Shown one piece after another: positions 47,382-57,582 of a stretch of 64,000 nucleotides of DNA. This DNA comes from Kiloniella spongiae (GTDB lineage Bacteria; Pseudomonadota; Alphaproteobacteria; Kiloniellales; Kiloniellaceae), in the NCBI RefSeq assembly GCF_001026905.1, contig NZ_LAQL01000002.1, forward strand, positions 620,001 through 684,000, given 5' to 3'. How positions within the stretch are numbered: position 1 is the stretch's first letter; each line of letters starts with the position of its first letter. Below the pieces are notes generated by a model. It did not search any database, was not told the DNA's origin, and saw only the letters and a program-made list of their open reading frames with translations. The position numbers and the translations under genes are program-made.

Positions 47382-48872
47382 ATGAGCGAAAATCAACACA
47401 TTCTTTCAATTGACCAGGGCACAACAAGTAGCCGGGCAATTATCTTTGATGTCAAAGGCAACAACCTTGCAACGTCACAACGAGAGTTTCCTCAACTATT
47501 CCCTAACGATGGATGGGTCGAGCACGATCCCGAAGCCATCTGGTCTTCAACGCTTGAAGTTTCTCGTGAAGCCCTGAAAGCAGCACAGGCCAAAGGCGCA
47601 AACGTCGTCACCATCGGCATTACCAATCAACGGGAAACAACCGTTATCTGGGACAGATCTACGGGAACGCCGATTTATAACGCGATTGTCTGGCAGGATC
47701 GACGCACAGCAGAACTATGTTCAAAACTGAAAGAGCAAAATCACGAAGAAAAAGTAACTAACAAGACAGGCCTGTTACTGGATCCCTATTTTTCGGCAAC
47801 AAAAATCGCCTGGATATTGGATAATGTTGATGGCGCCCGTGAAAAAGCAGATCGTGGCGAACTCGCCTTTGGCACCATAGATAGTTTCCTGCTTTGGCGC
47901 CTGACAGATGGCAAAGTACATGCAACAGACGTCACCAATGCCTCCAGAACCATGCTCTATAATATCCATGATCTCAAATGGGATAATGACCTTCTGGAAC
48001 TATTTAATATTCCAGCATCGCTTTTACCCGACGTAAAAGACTCTGCCGCTGATTTTGGTACAACTAGCTCCGATATATTTGGAACGCCCATCCCCGTTCA
48101 GGGCATTGCGGGCGATCAACAGGCCGCAAGCTTTGGACAAACCTGTTATGACGCAGGGGACATCAAAAGTACCTATGGCACAGGATGCTTTGTTCTACTC
48201 AATACAGGCGAGAAACCGCTAGCATCAAAAAACCGATTACTTACCACCATCGGCTATCGGATTAATGGCAAGACATCTTACGCTCTTGAAGGTGCAATTT
48301 TCATGTCCGGTGCCGCAGTTCAGTGGTTGCGCGACGGCCTTAAAATAATCAAATCGGCCTCAGAGACCGAAGCTATGGCCAAAAGCCTTCCAGATAACAA
48401 AGGCGTATACCTTGTTCCCGCCTTTACCGGTCTCGGTGCCCCTTACTGGGATCCTCATGCCCGCGGCTCAATCTACGGCCTGACAAGAGACAGCGGCCCT
48501 GAAGAGATCGTTCGTGCAACACTGGAAGCAGTTTGTTACCAGACCAGAGACCTTTTTGAAGCGATGGCTGACGATGGCATCGTCCCAAAAGCACTAAAGG
48601 TTGATGGCGGAATGGTCGCTAATAACTGGGTTATGCAATTCCTCTCCGATACGCTAGACCTTGAAGTGGACCGCCCAGCCGTCACAGAGACCACCGCACT
48701 GGGAGCAGCCTATCTGGCAGGCCTTCAGCACGGGATCTATAAATCCCTCGACGATATTAAAGAAAACTGGAAGCTGGATCGAAGCTTTACGCCAGAAATG
48801 GATGACGCAACCAGAAAACAGAATCTTGCGGGTTGGGATCTCGCAATCAAGAAAACCCAATGTCAGCCGTAA
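47382..48872 (+). CDS. glpK: glycerol kinase
   Basis: FGGY-family kinase of 496 residues converting glycerol to sn-glycerol 3-phosphate. Phosphate-1 motif [16 protein letters not shown] at the N-terminus; [18 protein letters not shown]-terminal ATPase motifs ([15 protein letters not shown] and [15 protein letters not shown]). A good ribosome binding site (AGGGA, 7-nt spacing) precedes the start. Divergent from glpR; neither glpF nor glpD is adjacent. Confidence 0.97.
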   Translation: MSENQHILSIDQGTTSSRAIIFDVKGNNLATSQREFPQLFPNDGWVEHDPEAIWSSTLEVSREALKAAQAKGANVVTIGITNQRETTVIWDRSTGTPIYNAIVWQDRRTAELCSKLKEQNHEEKVTNKTGLLLDPYFSATKIAWILDNVDGAREKADRGELAFGTIDSFLLWRLTDGKVHATDVTNASRTMLYNIHDLKWDNDLLELFNIPASLLPDVKDSAADFGTTSSDIFGTPIPVQGIAGDQQAASFGQTCYDAGDIKSTYGTGCFVLLNTGEKPLASKNRLLTTIGYRINGKTSYALEGAIFMSGAAVQWLRDGLKIIKSASETEAMAKSLPDNKGVYLVPAFTGLGAPYWDPHARGSIYGLTRDSGPEEIVRATLEAVCYQTRDLFEAMADDGIVPKALKVDGGMVANNWVMQFLSDTLDLEVDRPAVTETTALGAAYLAGLQHGIYKSLDDIKENWKLDRSFTPEMDDATRKQNLAGWDLAIKKTQCQP

Positions 48873-48934
48873 ACATACAATTTCAGTACGAACTCACGGC
48901 TATCTCTGCTTGAATCTGTTATTTACGAGACCAC

Positions 48935-48967
48935 AAAAAAGCCGGAACTTATGCGTCCGGCTTTTTT
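48935..48967. terminator. bidirectional terminator glpK / ppk
   Basis: Stem AAAAAAGCCGGA / TCCGGCTTTTTT with a 9-nt loop between the convergent stops at 48872 and 49026; works for both strands. Confidence 0.9.
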
Positions 48968-49025
48968 GTTAGTGTTTCTACAATTCAAATCTAACGTGCG
49001 TAAAATACAGACAGCTTTACGGGCA

Positions 49026-51218
49026 TTATTTCTTACGGCGCTTTTTGCCCATACTCTTTTTGAGGGCTTTGCCACGCCCTGATAAACTTGGGTTCGTCAT
49101 AAAAAAATTATGGGCACTAAAACCGATACCAATCGGTTCGACCCGCTTAAAGGTCGTATCTTCTTGCATAGTCCAGCTCTGTGCTTCGTCCTGCAAGTTG
49201 GCAAACATCACCTGATCCAGCACCTGTCGCTTTACCGTATCGTTTTCGATCGGCACCATCACCTCGACCCGACGATCCAGATTTCGGGGCATTAAATCGG
49301 CTGAGGATATGTAAACCTTGGCATCTGGCGATGGCAAATCCTGTCCATTACCAAAACAAAAAATGCGGCTATGCTCCAAAAAGCGTCCAACAACACTGCG
49401 GACCTGTATATTTTCCGACAAGCCAACTATGCCCGCTTTCAGGCAACAGATTCCACGGGCCACAATTTCAATCTGCACCCCGGCATTGCTGGCCTCATAA
49501 AGCGCATCAATAATATCTGCATCAACAAGACTGTTGACCTTAATCCAGATCGCGGCTGGCCTTCCCCCATTGGCATGTTTGATTTCCGATTGAATCTCTT
49601 TTTTAATCCGCTGACGCAAAGTATTTGGTGCATATTCCAGCTTTTCCATCTCCTTTGGTGCTGCCGACCCCGTCGTAAAGTTAAACAGACAGGCCGCATC
49701 CCGCGCCAGTTTCTCATCACAGGTAAAGAAGCTGAGATCAGTATATATTTTGGCATTGATCGGATGGTAATTACCTGTACCAAAATGAACATAGGTTTTC
49801 ATTCCATCACCATCCCGTCGCACCACCATCGACAGCTTGGAATGCGTTTTCAGATCAACAAAGCCATAGACGACCTGAACGCCAGCACGCTCGAGGTTCC
49901 TTGCCCAGCGAATATTGGCAGCCTCGTCAAATCGTGCCTTTAACTCAACCAGCGCCGTCACCGACTTTCCTGCTTCTGCAGCATCAATTAACGCCCGAAC
50001 GATCGGAGACTGATTTGATGTCCGGTAAAGCGTCTGCTTGATGGCAACAACCTTTGGATCACGAGCAGCCTGTTTCACAAACTGGACGACAACATCAAAG
50101 CTCTCGTAGGGATGATGAACAATAAAATCCTTAGCCCGGATAGCAGCGAAACAATCCCCGCCAAAATCTTTGATTCGTTCCGGAAAGCGAGGCGTATAGC
50201 TTTCAAATAGTAACTCGTGCCGTGAAGAAACTATCATCTGGGACACATCTGAAATACCCAGCATGCCAGCCAAGACAAAAACATCGTTCTCATTGACCAG
50301 ATGGTGTTTTGTGACAAACGCGCGCAAACTGCCTGGCATTGACGCATCAAGTTGAAGTCTGATGACAGAGCCCCGACGCCGACGACGCAGCATGGTTTCA
50401 AACGTTCGAACCAGATCTTCCGCTTCTTCATCGACCTCTACATCTGAGTCTCTTAAGATACGGAAAAGGCCATCCCCCAAGAGTTCAAACCCCGGAAATA
50501 AAGTATCCATAAACATACGAATAACATTCTCCAGAGCGATAAAGCGGTCCTGACTACCAGGTAATTTAACAAAGCGTTTGATATTATGGGGAATAGGAAC
50601 AAGACCATTGATCTGGCGATTATCCTGATTTCGAGAAAGCTCCAGCGCCAGAACCAACCCTCTATTCGGAATAAAAGGGAACGGATGGGCAGGGTCAACC
50701 GCCAAAGGTGTCAAAGCCGGGAAAACCTGTGTCTGAAACCATGATGTCAGCCACTTTTTTTCATCTGGATTAAGTTCATCCGGATTTAAAAGAAAAACGC
50801 TTTTGGTTCGTAGCTTGGCAAACACGTCTTGCAGAGCAATTTGCTGTTGCTGCATCAAACGCCCTGCCTGAATTGAAATTTCCTGAAGCTGCTCTGCCGG
50901 TGTCAAACCATCCTGACTGAGCTTCGTCACGCCGGCGGCAACCTGTCCCATCAACCCCGCGACACGAACCATATAGAATTCATCAAGGTTACTCGCAGAA
51001 ATCGACGCAAAGCGCAAACGCTCCAACAGAGGGTGTTGGGGGTTACTGGCCTCTTCCAATACTCTGAAATTAAACGCTAGCCAGGATAATTCGCGATTAA
51101 TAAAGCGTTTTGATGATTTCGTAGCCAGCCAATCACAATCAGGATGATCCACTTTCTTTTCAGGCTTTTCATAATTTTCGAGCTTCTCATCCGGAAGCTC
51201 AACAGCCAGATCATCCAT
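49026..51218 (-). CDS. ppk: polyphosphate kinase 1
   Basis: Polyphosphate kinase of 730 residues with the four PPK1 domains: N domain ([20 protein letters not shown]), head domain, and C1/C2 PLD-like domains. The active-site His is visible in [18 protein letters not shown] and the second His in [14 protein letters not shown]. It transfers the ATP gamma-phosphate to polyphosphate at the membrane. The tail is very basic ([17 protein letters not shown]). It stands alone; no ppx exopolyphosphatase is adjacent here. Confidence 0.96.
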   Translation of the reverse strand: MDDLAVELPDEKLENYEKPEKKVDHPDCDWLATKSSKRFINRELSWLAFNFRVLEEASNPQHPLLERLRFASISASNLDEFYMVRVAGLMGQVAAGVTKLSQDGLTPAEQLQEISIQAGRLMQQQQIALQDVFAKLRTKSVFLLNPDELNPDEKKWLTSWFQTQVFPALTPLAVDPAHPFPFIPNRGLVLALELSRNQDNRQINGLVPIPHNIKRFVKLPGSQDRFIALENVIRMFMDTLFPGFELLGDGLFRILRDSDVEVDEEAEDLVRTFETMLRRRRRGSVIRLQLDASMPGSLRAFVTKHHLVNENDVFVLAGMLGISDVSQMIVSSRHELLFESYTPRFPERIKDFGGDCFAAIRAKDFIVHHPYESFDVVVQFVKQAARDPKVVAIKQTLYRTSNQSPIVRALIDAAEAGKSVTALVELKARFDEAANIRWARNLERAGVQVVYGFVDLKTHSKLSMVVRRDGDGMKTYVHFGTGNYHPINAKIYTDLSFFTCDEKLARDAACLFNFTTGSAAPKEMEKLEYAPNTLRQRIKKEIQSEIKHANGGRPAAIWIKVNSLVDADIIDALYEASNAGVQIEIVARGICCLKAGIVGLSENIQVRSVVGRFLEHSRIFCFGNGQDLPSPDAKVYISSADLMPRNLDRRVEVMVPIENDTVKRQVLDQVMFANLQDEAQSWTMQEDTTFKRVEPIGIGFSAHNFFMTNPSLSGRGKALKKSMGKKRRKK

Positions 51219-51323
51219 CGTAAATTCCTAACCTCTTACACAATCAGATTGATTGCATTAACAAGATCAGGTTTCATTTTCATGTCAGATTAACCAAAGG
51301 AATCTGACAATCAACACGTAAAG

Positions 51324-51353
51324 AAAAAGCCCCGCTGAATAGCGGGGCTTTTT
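51324..51353 (-). terminator. terminator of the ydbH-ynbE-ydbL operon
   Basis: Stem AAAAAGCCCCGCT / AGCGGGGCTTTTT with GAAT loop, 45 nt after the ydbL stop; T-run on the minus strand. Confidence 0.88.
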
Positions 51354-51397
51354 AACTGAGCTTTATACCTTAGATTAGCTTTCTTATAAGGTTGCTT

Positions 51398-51739
51398 TTA
51401 TTTTTGAACCCAAGAGTCATCTTCGGCCTGGAACCAGGTTCCGCTTGGGGCTTTGCTCATAATCTGTTTGGCGTAAACCATGCCAACCTGCTTGACACTC
51501 ACACCTTCTTTGTTCGCACGTACTTGATAGATTTGTGTCCGTTTTGCATTTGTTGCAGACACAAAGTCAGATACAGAACCATCCCGCGCAACCGCCATAC
51601 CATCATAACGCTCACCAACTGCACCAGAACTGCGCAAACCGTCCAGATCAGCAGCCCAGGCTGTTGGAATGACAGATGCAGATGCAAATGCAAAAGCCAC
51701 AAACAGAACTCTCAACATCTTCATGCTTTTAAAAACCAT
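51398..51739 (-). CDS. ydbL: YdbL-like DUF1318 periplasmic protein
   Basis: Product of 113 residues with a signal peptide (about 1-29, ending PTAWA). The mature part has the DUF1318 pattern: LDGLRSSGAVGERYDGMAV, then NAKRTQIYQ and GVSVKQVGMVYAKQIMSKAP. E. coli YdbL is a small periplasmic partner of YdbH-YnbE that helps regulate their complex. The frame is open further upstream to 51883, but that part overlaps ynbE; Met at 51739 with GGAGG upstream is taken. Confidence 0.85.
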   Translation of the reverse strand: MVFKSMKMLRVLFVAFAFASASVIPTAWAADLDGLRSSGAVGERYDGMAVARDGSVSDFVSATNAKRTQIYQVRANKEGVSVKQVGMVYAKQIMSKAPSGTWFQAEDDSWVQK

Positions 51740-51764
51740 TGTTTCAGTTTCCTCCACCGACAAT

Positions 51765-51995
51765 CTAGAAGAGATCTGGGTTGTTATTAATGTCATCTTT
51801 CGCCTGATCTTCCAGACGGACACGTACTTCAGCGTCCAACTTGATATTAAGGTTGATCGTAATCGGCTCTTTCGGCGCTTCAACCCTAACCGTTGGCGTA
51901 CAAGCCTGAAGTCCCATCACAACCGCGGCAACAAGAACAAGCTGCTTGTTTATATTTTCATTCAGAAGGCCACCCAAGGCGTTATCCTCTGCCAT
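51765..51995 (-). CDS. ynbE: YnbE-like outer-membrane lipoprotein
   Basis: Small lipoprotein of 76 residues. An N-terminal hydrophobic segment ends in lipobox VMGLQAC (Cys near residue 32). The mature part reads TPTVRVEAPKEPITINLNIK and ends NNPDLF, both hallmarks of YnbE. In E. coli YnbE multimers contact YdbH and complete a bridge across the periplasm for phospholipid transport. It lies between ydbH and ydbL in the same order as in E. coli. The 31-residue leader is long; a later start is possible but no Met lies in a better place except near residue 27. Confidence 0.85.
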   Translation of the reverse strand: MAEDNALGGLLNENINKQLVLVAAVVMGLQACTPTVRVEAPKEPITINLNIKLDAEVRVRLEDQAKDDINNNPDLF

Positions 51996-52097
51996 TAATC
52001 ATTAAATCCCCAGAAGAATAGTCATCGAAATAAGGCAAGGGAAAGGCATTTTTGCGCCTCCTTATGATTTAAATACCATTTCAGACATTGTTATTGC

Positions 52098-55085
52098 TCA
52101 TTGATTCAACAGTCCGGAAACCAATCCCCTTGAAAGCTTTTGCCCCTGCAAGAGAACCTCAAGCAAAGGCTCTACCTTCGTTTCGAGATTAATGTTCAAT
52201 CGGAAAGGATGCCCATCGAGAACATCTTTATTCGCACCGCTAATACCCAAACTTACCTGAGCCGCAGAATTGATTGGTTTATCAATATCCAGCGTGAGTT
52301 CCGTATATTCAAAATTGTGTAAAGCCTTTACTAGGAGTTCAACCTGTTCGCCGCCCACCGCCAAGGCATCCGCTATCAGTTGCGAACGAATTTGTAAGAC
52401 CCCAGGTCCTTCTGTCGACAAAGCACCTTTTTCAATAATAATCTGATCGCCTTCAAACTTAATTGGAATCTCACCTGTTAATTGCCCCGTTCCACTCAAA
52501 TCTTCGCGTCCAATCAAGGCAAAGAGCTCTTTTAAATCCAATTTCTTAATTTGCAAAAGTACCGATTTTTGATCCGCAAGAATCGGAATTTTTTGAGGAT
52601 CGAAGCCAAGATTACCACCAGCTATCATCAATACGGCAGTCCGTAGATCAACAATAAAATCATCTGCTTCGGGCACAACACCAAACACCAATTCAATATC
52701 AGAGATTGGTATCCCGGCATCAAAAGACGCAATTTCAAGTTTCTGTCCCGGTGGCAAAACAGGCTCTGCTATGCCTTGAAAGAAAAACCGTCCCACCAAA
52801 CCTTTAAAAGGAAGCTCGTTAATCTCTGCATCGGATAGATCCACATTCAAATACCCGTGCCCGTCAGGGATACCCTTATCTAGCTTTATCTCGACGCGTC
52901 CGGAAACCGTGCCATCAAGAACTTTCAGGTCAGACAGGTGCGGGGTAAATATCTTTGGCTGGATGCCGTTTTCGCTAAACAAAATCGGTGGGATAACTGC
53001 CTCAATATCTCCGTTAAGAGAGATTAAATTCATATCCCCTTCAAGGTTTAATAATTTCGTTCCTTCAAAGAGTTTTATCTCAGCAGATAAAGCCGTCTTT
53101 TCCGGAAGACCTGATGTCTCGCTCTTAAAAGTAAATGTGGGCAATCCAAGTTCGGGATCTTCCTGTTTGATGTTTGCTTCCGATCGGCTATCAAGAATAA
53201 ATGCCTTAACATCAAAGTCATTCGCAGGTTGGAAAAAAGGCGTGGAGATATCATTACGAATAGAGCTGATCTTTAACTTTTGATCAGGCAGCTCGATTTC
53301 GGATATTGTTGTCCCGATATGCCACTTGCCTCCCTCGCGTCCCCGAAGGCTACTCAGAAAATTAGAAACAATGATGTCTTTGTTTTCTTTGATCAGATTG
53401 AACTTCACGGCTTTAACACTGAAGTCAGCGGAAACACCCCTGAGCTCGACAGCATTTTCTGCTGTATCCGGCAGAAGTTGAAGTTCACTCTCGAGATTCT
53501 TAAAAGAGAAGACCTCTTTAGCTTGAGTTCGAATAACGCCCGGGACTTCGAACTTTGCAAGCTCGACTTGCCCCCCATCACCTTTGAGGATCAACCTATC
53601 TTTATCTAAGGAGAAGCTTCCTTGTGCGGTGCCTTCTGAAACCTTTATCAGGTAGTCAGCATGTTGTTTTGACTGAGTATTATCAACATTCTCTGTTTTC
53701 ACCGTCCACTCACCGTGCCACCCCTCAGAGGTGTCTTTTGATACGGCGGCTGTTAATGACCCGTCAGATATTTTATGCCCGACAAGCTCTAATGCTTTTC
53801 CTCTGAGATCAAGAGTTCCATTTTCGAGTTGTATTTGGTCATATCCTTGACTGATACTTCCCGTTGCCTTCATCAGAGACGTTATCTCAATAGGTGTTTC
53901 CCCGCGGAGTTTAACACCAATCTTACCTGCGACAGGCTGCTCATCATTCAAGAGAAAAGTAATCGCAGTTTCGGCAGGATTGATTTGCCCCGATAAGGAC
54001 GGGCCAAACATTTGTTTTATGACAGGAGGAATAATTTCATCGGCGGTCCAATTCGTTAAATTAAACTGTCCAACTTCATTAAGGCCAATTTTGGTCTCGG
54101 GACCTTTTTGCATAAACGTTAAGGGTATCTGCCCATCAAAACGGGTCCCTGAAACCAGTTGACCTTCAACCCCAATATTTGCAATCAAATTCACTGTCGC
54201 CTGTCCAAAATGAAGCATCAGGGGATTAATTGCCTCACGCCACTTTGACGGCTGGACCTCCCCCACATCAATCTGCCCGACACCATCCAGATTAACCTTC
54301 ATCCCGGTATGTTCGATATCAGCTGGCAAAAAGGCCTTTGGAATATTACCAATTATATCCCCGAAAACATTCCAGTTCAGGCCAGGATCATCCAGAAAAA
54401 AAGATGCTGCACCCTCGCCGGAAAGGCCAGCTTTCTGCCATTTGATATCCCAGTCAATTTGCAGATCAGAACTTGAAAAAATTGCGCCGAGATAAAATTC
54501 TTCTGGTTCATAGTCAGCTAAGCGCCCCCCTTCGAAGCTGATCCATCCCTGCACATCATCTTCCGAGTGTCCTTTCACTTCAACAGCAAAGGGCAACTGT
54601 GCTGCCCCCAGATCCGTCATGATTTGAAGGCTACTGTTATTGATTTTAAGTGCTGGTCTAAAGGGGAGTACCGGTAGGGATGATTGTGTCTCTGTTTGTC
54701 CGTCAGATCCAAACAGACTGCCCAAAGATCCTAATACAGGTCCTTGTCCAGTGACATCAAGCGACAAGAGCAGGCGATCCAAACCAATCGCCAGCTCACC
54801 ACCTTGCCACAAATCCATCAGATCGTAGGATAAAACAAGACGATCAAGGGTAACCTCGCTCTCAATCCCGACAACCACATTCTGAATAATCACTTCACGG
54901 TGGGATACTTCCGAAACTTCGGCTGAAAAGCCGGGTAATGCCAAATTGTCTGCAACCTGATCCAACAGATACTGAGCAAGTGGGAGACGATAATAGATTG
55001 CGGAACCAATGATCAAAAGCATCACTGCCCCAAACCACAAGAGCCTGCGCCCCCACTTTCTCATGCTATTTTTTTCTGCAATCAT
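52098..55085 (-). CDS. ydbH: YdbH-like AsmA/TamB-type intermembrane lipid transport protein
   Basis: Large periplasm-spanning protein of 995 residues. One N-terminal membrane helix (about 15-33, RLLWFGAVMLLIIGSAIYYR) anchors it in the inner membrane; the rest is beta-rich repeats of the AsmA-like/DUF748-type fold with a C-terminal dicarboxylate-like YdbH signature region (about 760-990). The family forms a hydrophobic groove carrying phospholipids between membranes, redundantly with TamB and YhdP. It is followed by ynbE (102 nt) and ydbL. No good ribosome binding site is seen; Met at codon 8 (55064) is an alternative start. Confidence 0.88.
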   Translation of the reverse strand: MIAEKNSMRKWGRRLLWFGAVMLLIIGSAIYYRLPLAQYLLDQVADNLALPGFSAEVSEVSHREVIIQNVVVGIESEVTLDRLVLSYDLMDLWQGGELAIGLDRLLLSLDVTGQGPVLGSLGSLFGSDGQTETQSSLPVLPFRPALKINNSSLQIMTDLGAAQLPFAVEVKGHSEDDVQGWISFEGGRLADYEPEEFYLGAIFSSSDLQIDWDIKWQKAGLSGEGAASFFLDDPGLNWNVFGDIIGNIPKAFLPADIEHTGMKVNLDGVGQIDVGEVQPSKWREAINPLMLHFGQATVNLIANIGVEGQLVSGTRFDGQIPLTFMQKGPETKIGLNEVGQFNLTNWTADEIIPPVIKQMFGPSLSGQINPAETAITFLLNDEQPVAGKIGVKLRGETPIEITSLMKATGSISQGYDQIQLENGTLDLRGKALELVGHKISDGSLTAAVSKDTSEGWHGEWTVKTENVDNTQSKQHADYLIKVSEGTAQGSFSLDKDRLILKGDGGQVELAKFEVPGVIRTQAKEVFSFKNLESELQLLPDTAENAVELRGVSADFSVKAVKFNLIKENKDIIVSNFLSSLRGREGGKWHIGTTISEIELPDQKLKISSIRNDISTPFFQPANDFDVKAFILDSRSEANIKQEDPELGLPTFTFKSETSGLPEKTALSAEIKLFEGTKLLNLEGDMNLISLNGDIEAVIPPILFSENGIQPKIFTPHLSDLKVLDGTVSGRVEIKLDKGIPDGHGYLNVDLSDAEINELPFKGLVGRFFFQGIAEPVLPPGQKLEIASFDAGIPISDIELVFGVVPEADDFIVDLRTAVLMIAGGNLGFDPQKIPILADQKSVLLQIKKLDLKELFALIGREDLSGTGQLTGEIPIKFEGDQIIIEKGALSTEGPGVLQIRSQLIADALAVGGEQVELLVKALHNFEYTELTLDIDKPINSAAQVSLGISGANKDVLDGHPFRLNINLETKVEPLLEVLLQGQKLSRGLVSGLLNQ

Positions 55086-55285
55086 AGCTGCAGATTAACA
55101 CAGGAGACGCGGGAGGAAAGTGTCTATTCATTTGAAACACAAGAATAAGAAAGTGGAAATTGAACAGAGAAACAAACACTTACTCGAGAACACTTTGTGG
55201 TAAACCCATGTCGCATATTGTACTTTGTTCCGTAAAGACACACCTATAAAAGCAAATAGATAATATTTCAGGAGCACGTGAGGCC

Positions 55286-56242
55286 ATGGCACAGAGGATC
55301 AAGGTTCTTATTAATGCAATCAAGGATCAAGCCCTCAATATCAAGACCTATGAACTCGTCAGCCCTGATGGCGAGCCACTCCCTCCCTTTACTCCCGGTG
55401 CACATATTGATTTTTTCCTGCCCGATGGCCTGATCAGGCAATATTCCTTGTCGAACTCTGCACAGGAACGAAACCGATACGTCGTTGGCATTCAAAAGGA
55501 AGAGCACGGTCGGGGGGGATCGCGTCTCATTCACGATCAATTTAAAGTCGGCGATGCAGTTGAAATATCTGCCCCCCGAAATAATTTTACCCTCGATGAA
55601 ACAGCTCAACGTTACAAACTGATCGCGGGTGGAATTGGCATAACCCCAATCATGTCTATGGCGCGCCGCTTGAAAGCTATCGACAAACCTTTTCAACTGC
55701 ATTACGCCTGTCGCAATGAACAACGCGCCGCTTTTTTAGAAGAACTCAAGTCTTCAGAACTATCAAAGCATGTTGTGTTTTCGTATGATGACGTTCACGG
55801 CCCCTTGAACACATTGGTCCTGTTCGGACGCCCTGAACCAGATGTGAAAATATACTGCTGCGGCCCAACCGGCCTGATGGATGCGGTTAAATTTGCGACC
55901 AGTTCATGGGCAGAGGGAAGCGTCAGGTTTGAACATTTTTCTGCAAGCGAAGATAGCGGCCCACGAGACGATGATGGTAGCTTTGAAATCATTATCCAAA
56001 GCACAGGACGTGTATTAAAAGTCCCCGCTGATAAAAGCATCTTGAGCGTTCTGGAAGAAAACGGATTTTTTATAGATCATGCCTGTTGCGAAGGTATCTG
56101 CGGCACTTGTGAAACAGGCATGATCCACGGCGAAGCAGATCATCGTGATATGATACTGACCGAGGCAGAAAAAAAGGAAAACCAACAGATCATGGTTTGT
56201 TGTTCCAGAGCAAAAACACCAACGTTAACACTGGATCTCTAA
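55286..56242 (+). CDS. PDR-type oxygenase reductase (FMN/NAD/2Fe-2S)
   Basis: Single-chain electron-transfer reductase of 318 residues, phthalate dioxygenase reductase/VanB type. Flavin domain with RQYSLSN (about 51-57), NAD domain with AGGIGITPIMSMARRL and YCCGPTGLMDAV, then a C-terminal plant-type 2Fe-2S ferredoxin domain: Cys ligands in HACCEGICGTCETG and MVCCSRA. It feeds electrons from NADH to a Rieske oxygenase, but no oxygenase is adjacent; the nearest (58.8 kb) has its own reductase. Starts 18 nt after AGGAG with GAGG closer; the partner may be elsewhere. Confidence 0.9.
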   Translation: MAQRIKVLINAIKDQALNIKTYELVSPDGEPLPPFTPGAHIDFFLPDGLIRQYSLSNSAQERNRYVVGIQKEEHGRGGSRLIHDQFKVGDAVEISAPRNNFTLDETAQRYKLIAGGIGITPIMSMARRLKAIDKPFQLHYACRNEQRAAFLEELKSSELSKHVVFSYDDVHGPLNTLVLFGRPEPDVKIYCCGPTGLMDAVKFATSSWAEGSVRFEHFSASEDSGPRDDDGSFEIIIQSTGRVLKVPADKSILSVLEENGFFIDHACCEGICGTCETGMIHGEADHRDMILTEAEKKENQQIMVCCSRAKTPTLTLDL

Positions 56243-56383
56243 TAGATCTTTGCCAATACGTTGCTGTAACAAAACAATGTTTTCTCCTTACGTAAAATCA
56301 CGAGGTAGCGTCAAACGGTTTTCTGACTTATCATGCTTGCAATTTAATCCTTTACCCATTCATGATCTATTCCGGGGGAATTT

Positions 56384-56548
56384 ATGACCTATTTAAAACT
56401 TGTTCTTGCTGCTCTTTTCATTACCGGCCTTAGTGCCTGCTCACCAGAAGTTGGCAGCACAGAATGGTGTGATGCATTGAAAGAAAAGCCAAAAGGTGAT
56501 TGGTCTGCGAATGAAGCCACTGATTTCGCAAAGCACTGTATTCTGTAA
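56384..56548 (+). CDS. DUF3012 small lipoprotein
   Basis: A 54-residue lipoprotein. Signal region MTYLKLVLAALFITGLSAC gives the lipidated Cys19; the mature part contains EVGSTEWCDALKEKPKGDW and a late FAKHC, with two further Cys at residues 29 and 52 that could pair. This matches the DUF3012 family as I remember it. GGGGG lies 8 nt upstream of the ATG. Function unknown; it precedes the esterase gene by about 27 nt and may be co-transcribed. Confidence 0.82.
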   Translation: MTYLKLVLAALFITGLSACSPEVGSTEWCDALKEKPKGDWSANEATDFAKHCIL

Positions 56549-56575
56549 AACACACTACTTTACAAAGGTATGCCT

Positions 56576-57535
56576 ATGGGTGAGGAGTTGGATAAAGAAC
56601 TTCAAGAGTTCGTCTCTGTATCAGAAAGTTTTTCCATACCAGGAACAACCGAATTGAATGATATCAGAGCCGGTTACAATCTGATGTGTCAGCATTACAA
56701 TACCCCTCACCCCGAGGACCTTAAGGTTCTCGAAGGCGCCGTCGAAGGCCCGGAAGGTGATATTCCTATCCGGGTTTATCGCCCTACTGATACGATTGGG
56801 GAGCCATATCCAACTCTCTTATATTTTCATGGCGGTGGTTGGGTTCTTGGCGATCTGGATAGTCACGATTCTATTACGGCTGATCTTGCCAGTCAGGCAA
56901 AGATACAGGTAATAGCAGTTGATTACCGTTTGGCCCCAGAACATGTGTATCCAGCAGCTCTCGATGATTGCTGGGCCGTTTATCAGGCCATTACAGAAAA
57001 CCCGGACATCTTCGGGGCCGATAGTGATCGCCTAATCATCGGAGGAGATTCAGCTGGCGCTTCGCTGGCGGCAAGTGTTGCTCTTATTGCACGGGACATA
57101 AACCTGCTTGGTTTTACCCCCCCATCACTCAGAGGACAGTTACTAATCTATCCTGCTCTGACAAGTGAAGATCTTCCTTCACGGACCACACAGGCACAGG
57201 CACCTTTGTTCAGCACGCCCGATTTGGATACCTTCATCGACTATTATCTCGGCCATAAAGCTACCGAAGGAAACAAGCAAGACTTTAAAGTTTTCCCGGC
57301 GCAAGCTGACGATTTCTCAAAACTTCCAGCAACTTTTATCAGTGCGGCAGAGCTTGACCCCTTAGCTGATGACGGACCGGATTACGCCGACAAACTGAAA
57401 GCCAAAGGCGTTCAAGTAAAATCCATTGTTGAGCCGGGTCTGATGCATGGCTGGCTGCGCGCACGTAACAGTAGCCCAAGAGCAGCAGAGGCCTTTGCCC
57501 GAATAGTACAGGCCCTCAGAGATCTATCCGCTTAA
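56576..57535 (+). CDS. HSL-family alpha/beta hydrolase (esterase)
   Basis: Hormone-sensitive-lipase-type esterase of 319 residues. Oxyanion motif YFHGGGWVLGD, nucleophile GGDSAGASLAAS (Ser near 160), acid in SAELDPLADDGP and His in EPGLMHGWLRARN. Such enzymes hydrolyse short acyl esters. The start at 56576 has AAGG 7 nt upstream; the ATG at 56570 is too close to it. Preceded by the DUF3012 lipoprotein gene and convergent with the O-methyltransferase gene. Confidence 0.92.
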   Translation: MGEELDKELQEFVSVSESFSIPGTTELNDIRAGYNLMCQHYNTPHPEDLKVLEGAVEGPEGDIPIRVYRPTDTIGEPYPTLLYFHGGGWVLGDLDSHDSITADLASQAKIQVIAVDYRLAPEHVYPAALDDCWAVYQAITENPDIFGADSDRLIIGGDSAGASLAASVALIARDINLLGFTPPSLRGQLLIYPALTSEDLPSRTTQAQAPLFSTPDLDTFIDYYLGHKATEGNKQDFKVFPAQADDFSKLPATFISAAELDPLADDGPDYADKLKAKGVQVKSIVEPGLMHGWLRARNSSPRAAEAFARIVQALRDLSA

Positions 57536-57582
57536 GATGTACTTTAGTAAGATTTATGGAGATGATCTGATATTTTTTAGCA

